Shown here: in pieces, positions 1 through 6,214 of the stretch
Layout of the letters: every line of letters begins with the position of its first letter
Position numbering within the stretch: position 1 is the stretch's first letter
Source of the DNA: an uncultured Oscillospiraceae bacterium
GTDB taxonomy: Bacteria > Bacillota > Clostridia > Oscillospirales > Oscillospiraceae
NCBI GenBank assembly: GCA_948766235.1
Contig: CAQCFX010000012.1
Location: 23,648-36,378, forward strand
DNA: 12,731 nucleotides
Direction: 5' to 3'
The notes under the pieces: model-generated
Database searches by the model: none
The model's input: the letters and a program-made list of their open reading frames with translations, nothing else
What the model was told of the DNA's origin: nothing
Made by a program: the position numbers and the translations under genes

Positions 1-1
1 C

Positions 2-373
2 GAGGTGGCCCCGGCCCCAAGCCAGCCTGCCCCTGAGCCTGAGCCCATCCCGGAGCCGGAGGCCCCCGTCATGTGGCACGACGCTCCCCTGCCCATCCCC
101 CCCAGCCCCGGCTATATGAACGTGATGCAGGTGCTGGTGGAGGAGAAAGCACCCAAGTATATTGAGATGTTCGGCCTGTGCTCCTGCAAGCGCTGCCTGG
201 AGGATGTAAAGGCCCTCACCTTGAACCACCTCCCCCCCAAGTATGTCGTCTTGGAGCGGGGCGATATGATTCCCCGGCTGACGGTGTATGAGGGAAAGTT
301 CAGCAGCGACATTACGGCTCAGCTGCTCCAAGCCTGCAAGCTGGTTATGGAGCGGCCCCACCACAGCCGCTGA
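2..373 (+). CDS. ComFB-domain protein, 5' end probably outside the window
   Basis: The C-terminal ~85 residues, from the MNVMQ at 116, look like the ComFB (late competence development) family. Visible hallmarks are a Cys-x-Cys-x2-Cys cluster (codons at 179, 185 and 194) running into a D-x3-AL-x-LN-x-LPPKYV block. ComFB was named from the B. subtilis comF operon; from memory, newer work treats the family as cyclic-dinucleotide receptors affecting motility, and I cannot verify that here. Upstream, the frame stays open to the window edge and encodes a Pro/Glu/Ala-rich stretch typical of a linker, so the gene probably starts outside. An alternative start is ATG at 71, with GGAGG at 58-62 eight bases upstream, which would give a 100-aa protein; the GTG at 5 has no visible ribosome site. 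It is the only plus-strand gene and converges on the flagellar operon. Family call good; start uncertain. Confidence 0.72.
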   Translation, partial: EVAPAPSQPAPEPEPIPEPEAPVMWHDAPLPIPPSPGYMNVMQVLVEEKAPKYIEMFGLCSCKRCLEDVKALTLNHLPPKYVVLERGDMIPRLTVYEGKFSSDITAQLLQACKLVMERPHHSR

Positions 374-384
374 GTCCTATACAG

Positions 385-424
385 AAAAACTCTGACAGGC
401 GCCAGGCGCCTGTCAGAGTTTTTT
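385..424. terminator. Bidirectional rho-independent terminator between convergent genes
   Basis: A perfect 19-bp inverted repeat (385-403 and 405-423) is centred on one base at 404. The arms read AAAAACTCTGACAGGCGCC and its complement, so each strand has a GC-rich stem followed by a T run (419-424 on plus; opposite 385-389 on minus). It lies 11 bp after the ComFB-family stop and 21 bp before the end of the EAL-HDOD gene. It can therefore end both transcripts. Confidence 0.9.
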
Positions 425-445
425 GTCTTTTGGGGGAATCTCCCG

Positions 446-1753
446 TTATTCGGCGGGCGTTTCCTCAGTCTGCCCGTCCGCCGGCGCTTCTCCTTCCCCC
501 TGACGGGGGTAGGGATTGGTGAGCTGCTCCCAAAGGGTATTCACGTTTTCCATACAGATAAAGTACACGCTGGTAATCATATTGTCCTGAATACCCAGCT
601 CCTCAGCCAGCGCGGTAATCCGCTCCCAGTCCGCCGCCTCATAGCTGAGCACCAGGTCGTACAGCTTGCCGCAGCGCCCCTCGTGCTTGAGCAGAGCGTT
701 CTTTATCTCATCCGCCACCGGCACTTCGGCCAGAATCTCCTCCATAGGCGCGTCGATGAGATAGTTCAGGGTGGAGAACATTCCCATCAGATAGCCCTCG
801 GACTTGGAAATGGGCATATTATGGGCGTAGTTCATCAGCTCGCTGCAGAAGTTAGCCCGTAAGAAGGAGCGCTTCAGGAACTCCTCGGACCCCGGATCCA
901 CCTCGCTTTCCGCGTTGCTGGCGCTGAGCAGATAAATCCACTGCTTCAGCTGGCCCAAGCCCAGGGTCATGATGGCCTGAGTGATGGTAGTCGCCCGGTA
1001 GCGCAGAGCGAAATAGGCGGAGTTCACCATTTTCAGCAGGCCGTAGGTCAAGCTGGCGTCCGCGGCAATGAGCTGCTCAATCTCCTCCACGTTCGGCTCG
1101 TCCTTGGTGACGGCCACCATGAGCCGGAAGAAGTTGCTCTGGATGTAGGCGCTGCTGTGGGCCTTAGTGGTGAGCTTATCCGCCACGTAGGGTCCTTCCA
1201 GACCGTCCGCCCCCAAGGCCACCGCACGCTGGTACAGCTTTTCCTCATCGATATGGGTCACAATGCACTTGATATTCATGCTGTGGGCGACCTCCACCGT
1301 GTTGCGGATGGTGATTTCGCTGGAGGTCTTGCCGTTGATTTTGATAAAATGGATGTCATCCAGCAGGGACAGGTATCGGGGCGTGAACTGGAACTCGTTC
1401 ACCGCCACCCGGTAGCCCTCCCGAACGTACTGCTGTACCAAATGCATAGACAGCGGGTGGATGATGACCGCGTCGTCAATCTGAATGACCAGGTCGGACT
1501 TGTCAAACAGGCGCGGAGTTTTTTTCATCAGCAGCATGGTGGTGAAGGTCATAAAATTCAGCGTACCCTTCAGCACCTTGGGGCTGTTCTGCGTCAGAAA
1601 ATTATAGATGGTGTTGGCGGCGGCAAATTCTGCGCTGGAAGTGGAGCTGTCGCTGCTGAATGCCTGGTTCGCGCCGTGGTACAAAATTTCGTTTCCGATA
1701 ATGCCGCCAGCAGCGTCCTTAATTGGCTGCCGCACAATGTATTTGCCGCTCAT
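446..1753 (-). CDS. EAL-HDOD protein with degenerate EAL domain
   Basis: This is a 435-aa signalling protein of the EAL-HDOD (YuxH-like) architecture. Residues ~1-200 form an EAL-type fold: the opening E-x-L motif survives as NEILYH (E22), but the Arg usually following it is His. The DDFG-type loop is VNEFQF, the K-I-D strand is KINGK, and the A-E-G-V-E segment is VTHIDEE. It is therefore unlikely to hydrolyse cyclic di-GMP. Residues ~205-400 are an HDOD domain (L-x4-NSAYF then a TTITQAIMTLG segment), a usually non-catalytic HD relative found in signalling proteins. The tail is Glu/Ala/Pro-rich. I chose ATG 1753 because AGGAGG sits 9 bases upstream; an in-frame ATG at 1780 overlaps the cheV stop and has no such site. 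It is the last gene of the operon, 23 bp after cheV, suggesting a motility or chemotaxis role (inference). Confidence 0.85.
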   Translation of the reverse strand: MSGKYIVRQPIKDAAGGIIGNEILYHGANQAFSSDSSTSSAEFAAANTIYNFLTQNSPKVLKGTLNFMTFTTMLLMKKTPRLFDKSDLVIQIDDAVIIHPLSMHLVQQYVREGYRVAVNEFQFTPRYLSLLDDIHFIKINGKTSSEITIRNTVEVAHSMNIKCIVTHIDEEKLYQRAVALGADGLEGPYVADKLTTKAHSSAYIQSNFFRLMVAVTKDEPNVEEIEQLIAADASLTYGLLKMVNSAYFALRYRATTITQAIMTLGLGQLKQWIYLLSASNAESEVDPGSEEFLKRSFLRANFCSELMNYAHNMPISKSEGYLMGMFSTLNYLIDAPMEEILAEVPVADEIKNALLKHEGRCGKLYDLVLSYEAADWERITALAEELGIQDNMITSVYFICMENVNTLWEQLTNPYPRQGEGEAPADGQTEETPAE

Positions 1754-1762
1754 GGCTTGCTG

Positions 1763-1768
1763 CCTCCT
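1763..1768 (-). promoter_or_regulatory. Ribosome binding site of the EAL-HDOD gene
   Basis: AGGAGG on the minus strand lies 9 bases before ATG 1753 and inside the longer alternative frame from 1780. It decides in favour of the shorter protein. Confidence 0.8.
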
Positions 1769-1776
1769 ATCCGAAC

Positions 1777-2712
1777 TCATCCTTTGCTGTGCTGCTTGTC
1801 AAACCGCTCCAGCAGACGGTCCATCACGTCCACCAAATGTCCGATTTCCGGCTTGGTCAGCTGCTCATCCGCACCAAGGTCCCGGCCCTTGCGCCTCATC
1901 TCCTCACTGATGAGGGAGGAGAAAATAATCAGAGGAATCTGCTTGAAGCGGCTGTGGTCCTTCACCAGCTTGGTCAGCCGGTGGCCGTCCATCTGAGGCA
2001 TCTCGATATCGGTGATAATCAGCGCCACATCCTTCTCCAGCGCGTCCTCAGTGGGCAGAGCGCACAGAGCCTCCCACAGCTCCTGGCCGTTGGGGAACAT
2101 ATGCAGGTTGACATAGTTGGCTTTGCGCAGGGAGTCGCCAATCATTTTGCTCAGCAGCACGGAGTCCTCCGCCACCCAGATGGGCCGGTCGTTCCGAGTG
2201 CGCGGGCCAAGCTGCTCCACCTCGGAGATTTGGATGGAGGTCTCCGGCGCAATCTCGGCCACAATGCGCTCAAAATCCAGGATGGTGACCAGCTCGCCGT
2301 CGCACTGGGCGATGCCGGTGGCCACGCTCTCCGTGCCGCCGGACACGGTTTTGTCCGGCTTTTGGATATCCGTCCAGGAGATGCGGCTGATGCGGTCCAC
2401 CGTGTGCACCCGGAAAGCGATGAACATCTTGTTGAAATTGGTGATGATGAAAATATCCTTGGGGTCCTTCGGGCTGTCTACGCCCAGGTACTGGGGCAAA
2501 TCCACCACCGTAATCACTGTGTCGCGGGGCTTGAAGATGCCCTCAACCGACACGTGGGCGTGGGGCATGGGCTTGACCGGCGCGGAGATCATAATCTCCC
2601 GCACCTTGGCCACATTGATGCCGAACAGGTTGCCGCCAATGGTAAATTTCATGATTTCAATCTCATTGGTACCTGATTCCAGCAAAATGCCCTGCTTATT
2701 TTCTTCCATCAT
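1777..2712 (-). CDS. cheV: Chemotaxis coupling/response-regulator protein CheV
   Basis: This 311-aa protein fuses a CheW-like domain (~residues 15-160) to a receiver domain (~178-305), the CheV layout and close to the B. subtilis length. The receiver has the acid pair E182/D183, the predicted phospho-acceptor D235 in TDIEMPQMDG, Ser at 265-266 and the conserved Lys (K287) in LTKPE. CheV couples receptors to CheA, and its phosphorylation contributes to adaptation in B. subtilis. GGGAG lies 9 bases before ATG 2712; a TTG at 2718 and a second ATG at 2709 are possible alternative starts. It follows cheD by 31 bp, and its TGA stop lies 23 bp before the EAL-HDOD start. No cheA or cheW gene is in the window, so its partners must be encoded elsewhere. 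Confidence 0.95.
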   Translation of the reverse strand: MMEENKQGILLESGTNEIEIMKFTIGGNLFGINVAKVREIMISAPVKPMPHAHVSVEGIFKPRDTVITVVDLPQYLGVDSPKDPKDIFIITNFNKMFIAFRVHTVDRISRISWTDIQKPDKTVSGGTESVATGIAQCDGELVTILDFERIVAEIAPETSIQISEVEQLGPRTRNDRPIWVAEDSVLLSKMIGDSLRKANYVNLHMFPNGQELWEALCALPTEDALEKDVALIITDIEMPQMDGHRLTKLVKDHSRFKQIPLIIFSSLISEEMRRKGRDLGADEQLTKPEIGHLVDVMDRLLERFDKQHSKG

Positions 2713-2743
2713 TTCCAAGCACTCCCTTTCATCTTGTGCGCCG

Positions 2744-3223
2744 TTAAATAATCAGCTCCTGGCGGCCGTAGCAGCGCACACAGCCCAGTCCGCTGTTTAC
2801 ATCGAAAAGCAGCGTGCGGGCCACCGACCCGCCCACATCCTCCTTCAGCAGGCGGATGCCTTCCTTTTTCAAGTTCACACGCACACTCTCAATATTTCTC
2901 TGTCCAATATTGCCCAGCGAGCCGCTTCCGTCCTTGAACATCATGGCCCCGCCGGCAATCTTGGCGGTAATCCTGGCGCGGCTGGCCCCCTTGGCCTCCA
3001 TCTGCTTCAACGTCTCTCTGATACCAGTATCGGCATATTTCATCGGGTTTTTCCGCCCCGTCTCCATATTCAGCGGCAGCATGATATGCACCAGCGCTCC
3101 CAGCTTGAGCTTGGGGTCGTGCAGGCAGATGCCAATGCAGGACCCCAGTGCATAGGTGACCAACATACCCTCCCCTTGGGTCATCTTCATGTCCGCGATA
3201 CCGATTACCAGCTTGTCACTCAT
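2744..3223 (-). CDS. cheD: Chemoreceptor glutamine deamidase CheD
   Basis: This 159-aa protein matches CheD in length and motifs. The catalytic triad is visible as Thr23, Cys29 (in ALGSCIG) and His46 (in VHIMLP), with the family spacing of 6 and 17 residues. CheD deamidates selected glutamines of methyl-accepting chemotaxis proteins and binds CheC, raising its phosphatase activity. The start ATG overlaps the cheC stop by 8 bp (ATGAGTGA), and no good ribosome site precedes it. Translation is therefore probably coupled to cheC, which suits two proteins that form a complex. All key residues are present, so the enzyme should be active. Confidence 0.96.
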   Translation of the reverse strand: MSDKLVIGIADMKMTQGEGMLVTYALGSCIGICLHDPKLKLGALVHIMLPLNMETGRKNPMKYADTGIRETLKQMEAKGASRARITAKIAGGAMMFKDGSGSLGNIGQRNIESVRVNLKKEGIRLLKEDVGGSVARTLLFDVNSGLGCVRCYGRQELII

Positions 3224-3842
3224 CGCTTACGCCCAGCTTCCGTAATAGAGCATTCAACGACCGCAGGTCGGGCGACATCAGCAGGCGGCAGGGAACCTGC
3301 TTGTTGTCGCATACAAAATTTCCGCCGATGGTCATAATATAGTCGGACTGACCGCCGTATTCCGCCATGGGCACGGCCAGAATCGCCCCTTGCATATCCA
3401 CCGTGAAGGCGGGCACCGTCAGGGTCACATCCATTCCAGCCAAGCCGCTCAGCGCGTTGATAAAGGTGGAAATCATAATATTTCCCACCTCCACCAAGGC
3501 GGAGTTTCCCAGCTCCTCCAGCTCGCTGTAGTCCTTAATGGTCTCCTTCAGCATACTCTCCAGCACCAAATTGACAAAGTCAATCTGCTGGCAGGACAGC
3601 ATGATTCCGTTGATTTGGCCGCCCATCTTTACCAGCACGCCGGCGGTAATCTCCTCCGGGCCGCCAATCCACTCGATGGCCTCGTTATAGCCCATGATTC
3701 GCACCTCTGGCAGCGTGATGCGCACCTCCTTGCCCAGCAGCTGGGACAGGGCGGTGGCAGCGTTGCCGGTGCCTACGCTGCCCACTTCCCGGAGCGTGTC
3801 AAGCTCCAGGGAGTTGAGCTCGTCATAATTTTTGATCGACAT
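3216..3842 (-). CDS. cheC: CheY-P phosphatase CheC, first active site altered
   Basis: CheC removes phosphate from CheY-P and takes part in adaptation with CheD. At 208 aa it is the usual size and has the pseudo-symmetric two-site layout. The second site is intact: S114-x3-E118-V-G-N121, matching the family pattern D/S-x3-E-x2-N. The first site reads D15-x3-E19-V-G-S22, with serine (AGC) where the family has asparagine, so it is probably weak or dead. A strong TAAGGAGG ribosome site overlaps the stop codon of the upstream flgG-like gene, 12 bp before the ATG. Overlap with cheD continues the coupling. A CheX or FliY identity is less likely given the length, the absence of a SpoA domain and the position before cheD. 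Confidence 0.94.
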   Translation of the reverse strand: MSIKNYDELNSLELDTLREVGSVGTGNAATALSQLLGKEVRITLPEVRIMGYNEAIEWIGGPEEITAGVLVKMGGQINGIMLSCQQIDFVNLVLESMLKETIKDYSELEELGNSALVEVGNIMISTFINALSGLAGMDVTLTVPAFTVDMQGAILAVPMAEYGGQSDYIMTIGGNFVCDNKQVPCRLLMSPDLRSLNALLRKLGVSDE

Positions 3843-3854
3843 TCAATTCCCTCC

Positions 3855-4598
3855 TTAGTTGCGAAGATTATTGATGGTCGTCTCAATCTCATCGGAGGTC
3901 TGCACCATCTTCAGTGCCATACCATAGGCCCGCTGGGACTCGATGACCTTGGTCAGCTCCTCGGCCAGGTCCGCGTTAGAGCGCTCCAAAAGCCCCTGGC
4001 GCAAAACGCCGGTGCCATAGCTCAGGTTTCCGTTCTTGTCCACCGGCAGGTAGCGGGTGTCGCCCAGCTGCTGCATCCCGTTATAGTTGGCATAGTCGAA
4101 AATGCCGATGGGCTGCATCTCCTTGGGGTCGTCAATCTCAATCAGACCGCCCGTCTCGCTGAGCACAAAGCGCCCCGTGCCGTCCCCCAGGCAGTACACC
4201 GTCTCCATGATGGCCCGGCCGTTTTCATCCGTCTCTCCGGTGGCCCGCTGAAGCTCAGACATATAAAACGCGCCGTTTCGGGTAAAGGTGACCTCGCCGG
4301 TGGCCAAATCCACCAGGCCGAAGAAACCCTCCCCCTCAATCATGTAGTCCAGGGTGCGCCCGGTGTCCGCCACGCCGCCCTGCTCGAAGTTGGTGGAGGT
4401 CATCAGCAGCCGGCCGCCCACGCCCATGGGCAGCTCCTCCTCCACGCCCCGGTGGTTTTGGTACATCAGCGCCTCGAAGTGGGAGCGGTCGGCCTTGAAG
4501 CCGTAGGTGTTCACGTTGGCGATGTTGTCGCCGTGAACGTTCAGGCGCTGGAGCTGCTGCTGGGCGCCCACGGCGCCAATGTAAAACGATTGATTCAT
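3855..4598 (-). CDS. flgG: Flagellar rod protein of the FlgG type (FlhP-like)
   Basis: This 247-aa protein belongs to the FlgF/FlgG axial family. The N-terminal helix has the conserved DNIANVNTYGFKA block (canonical NNLANVNTxGFK). It is followed by the FlgG-like NFEQGGVADTGRTLDY segment, then EGEGFF and a TRNGAF motif. The C-terminal helix holds the conserved ESQRAYGMALKMVQTSDEI. Such proteins assemble the distal rod after export and lack a cleavable signal peptide, as here. GGTGAGGGAG immediately precedes ATG 4598. It lies 11 bp after its paralogue and corresponds to the B. subtilis flhO-flhP pair. The flgG symbol is by best resemblance; FlhP is equally fair. Confidence 0.85.
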   Translation of the reverse strand: MNQSFYIGAVGAQQQLQRLNVHGDNIANVNTYGFKADRSHFEALMYQNHRGVEEELPMGVGGRLLMTSTNFEQGGVADTGRTLDYMIEGEGFFGLVDLATGEVTFTRNGAFYMSELQRATGETDENGRAIMETVYCLGDGTGRFVLSETGGLIEIDDPKEMQPIGIFDYANYNGMQQLGDTRYLPVDKNGNLSYGTGVLRQGLLERSNADLAEELTKVIESQRAYGMALKMVQTSDEIETTINNLRN

Positions 4599-4609
4599 GC
4601 TCCCTCACC

Positions 4610-5365
4610 TCACATACGTCCAATGTCGCTGGCGGAATGGCCCATAACCTCATCGTACATCTTGCTCACCGACGCCGCGCTTTGCAGCGCGCGCTGGCAG
4701 GTGAGCATTTCCGTCATCTGGCGAATCATATCCACGTTGGAGCGCTCCAGATACTTCCACAGAATCTGGGGATTTTCCACCGCCTCAGCGCCCTCTCCGA
4801 TGAAGAAGCCCCTGGCGTCCTGCTCCAGCGTCTGCATATCCTCCTCCGGGAAGGCGTAAATCCCCAGGCTGCCCAGATAGCCGCCGTTCTGGGTGAAGAT
4901 ATTCCCCTGGCTGTCCACGTCCAGCTTGTCCGTGGCCAGCAAAATGGGCTCGCCCTCCCGGTCCAGCACCCGGCCCTGGCCGGGATAGCACAAATAGCCC
5001 TCGTCGTCCAGGGAGAAATTTCCCGCCCGGGTGTAGGCGATATTGCCCTCATCGTCCTGAATGGCAAAGAAGCCGTCCCCCATGATGGCAAAATCCAAAG
5101 GAATGCTCGTGGGCTCCGGGATGCCCTGGTCATAAATGACGGTGATTTCGCTGTTGGCCCGGATATAGCTCTGCCGGCCGATGTCCGTGTAGACCTTCTC
5201 CTTGTTGCCCACGCGGCTGTACATCACATCGTCAAAGGTGGTCGCGGTGTAGCGGCTCTCCTTGAAGCCCGAGGTAGAGATATTCACCATGTTGTTGCCC
5301 ACCACGTTCAGGTGACGCTGCTGAGTCAGCATACCGGAGGTGAGGTTATAAAAGCCTTTATACAT
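4610..5365 (-). CDS. flgF: Flagellar rod protein of the FlgF/FlhO type
   Basis: This second FlgF/FlgG-family protein has 251 aa. It opens MYKGFYNLTSGMLTQQRHL, with the family block NNMVNISTSGFKE. The central region carries PLDFAIMGDGFFAIQ and YTRAGNFSLDDEGYL, and the C-terminal helix has CQRALQSAASVSKMYDEV and ends near DIGRM, resembling what I recall of B. subtilis FlhO. The role is assembly into the rod or rod-hook region as an exported axial subunit. It begins 6 bp after the sigma factor stop without a strong ribosome site, so translation is probably coupled. Whether it is a true FlgF or a second FlgG cannot be settled by eye. Confidence 0.82.
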   Translation of the reverse strand: MYKGFYNLTSGMLTQQRHLNVVGNNMVNISTSGFKESRYTATTFDDVMYSRVGNKEKVYTDIGRQSYIRANSEITVIYDQGIPEPTSIPLDFAIMGDGFFAIQDDEGNIAYTRAGNFSLDDEGYLCYPGQGRVLDREGEPILLATDKLDVDSQGNIFTQNGGYLGSLGIYAFPEEDMQTLEQDARGFFIGEGAEAVENPQILWKYLERSNVDMIRQMTEMLTCQRALQSAASVSKMYDEVMGHSASDIGRM

Positions 5366-5371
5366 CTTTCA

Positions 5372-6214
5372 TCATGCCTTCTTCCGCTTTTTGGTGGATT
5401 TTGGGGGCGCTTCACTGTTCATATACGTGCCCATATGCTCTCGCAGCTTGCCAATGGCCCGAGAATGGATTTGGGAAATCCGCGGCTCGCTCACTCCCAT
5501 CACCTGGGCGATCTCCTTCATGTGAAGGTTTTTTTCGTAGTAGAGGGACAGCACAATCTGCTCGTTTTCCTGTAGGGCGGAGATGCCCTGGGCCAGGGTC
5601 TGCTGAAGCTCCCGCTCCTCCAGCACGGTCTCGGGCTGGAGCTTGGGGTCCTGGTCGGACACCTCAAAGCGATAGCCCTCCAGGTCCCGGGCGTCCATCA
5701 GCGCGTCCAGCGAGAGGGTGTTGGACAGCGCCACCCGGGCGGCTTCCTTTTGGTACTTGTCCGTGGGAATGCCCAGGTGCTGGGCCACCTCCTGGTCGGT
5801 GGGAAACCGCCCCAGCTCGTTGGCCAGGTTGGACACCGCCGCGTCAATCTCCTTGGCCCGCTGCCGGATATTCCGGGGCAGCCAGTCCTGCTTTCGGGCC
5901 AGGTCAATGACCATCCCCCGAATGCGCTTGGCCACATAGGTCTCAAATTTGATTCCCTTTTCCGGGTCAAACTTGTCGATGGAGGTGAGCAGGGTCAGAA
6001 TGCCCTCGCTGACGATGTCGTCCACCTGGGCAAAGCTGCTGTACACCCCCCGAATCTGGAGGGCCGCGCTTTTGATCAGCCCTTCATACCGCAGCACCAA
6101 GGGCCATTTCAGCGCCTCGTCCCCGCTCTGCTTATAGGCGCTGAGCAGGTCCGGCGTACTCATGGCCTCAATCTCCGCCTCGGTGTACCGCCTGACGGCA
6201 GTCGGCGCGCTCAT
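5372..6214 (-). CDS. fliA: Motility sigma factor FliA/SigD (sigma-28 family)
   Basis: This 280-aa FliA/WhiG-family sigma factor directs RNA polymerase to late flagellar and chemotaxis promoters. Region 2 spans ~35-115, including VDDIVSEG and FDPEKGIKFETYVAKRIRG with DLARKQDWLPR. Region 3 lies at ~118-170 with the LGRFPTDQEVAQHLGI helix. Region 4 (~205-262) has the helix-turn-helix MKEIAQVMGVSEPRISQIHSRA. A short basic tail (KKRKK) ends it. It is slightly longer than B. subtilis SigD because of the N-terminus and this tail. Start ATG 6214 overlaps the flhA stop (ATGA), so the two are translationally coupled. FlgM, the usual anti-sigma factor, is not in the window. Confidence 0.95.
   Translation of the reverse strand: MSAPTAVRRYTEAEIEAMSTPDLLSAYKQSGDEALKWPLVLRYEGLIKSAALQIRGVYSSFAQVDDIVSEGILTLLTSIDKFDPEKGIKFETYVAKRIRGMVIDLARKQDWLPRNIRQRAKEIDAAVSNLANELGRFPTDQEVAQHLGIPTDKYQKEAARVALSNTLSLDALMDARDLEGYRFEVSDQDPKLQPETVLEERELQQTLAQGISALQENEQIVLSLYYEKNLHMKEIAQVMGVSEPRISQIHSRAIGKLREHMGTYMNSEAPPKSTKKRKKA

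Noticed and set aside
2117..3337. Plus-strand open frame (406 codons) opposite cheV and cheD
   Set aside because: Antisense to two genes with complete catalytic or phosphorylation motifs; its translation has no family character.
3390..4859. Plus-strand open frame (489 codons) across cheC and both rod genes
   Set aside because: It spans three well-supported minus-strand genes and their junctions, and has no recognisable motif.
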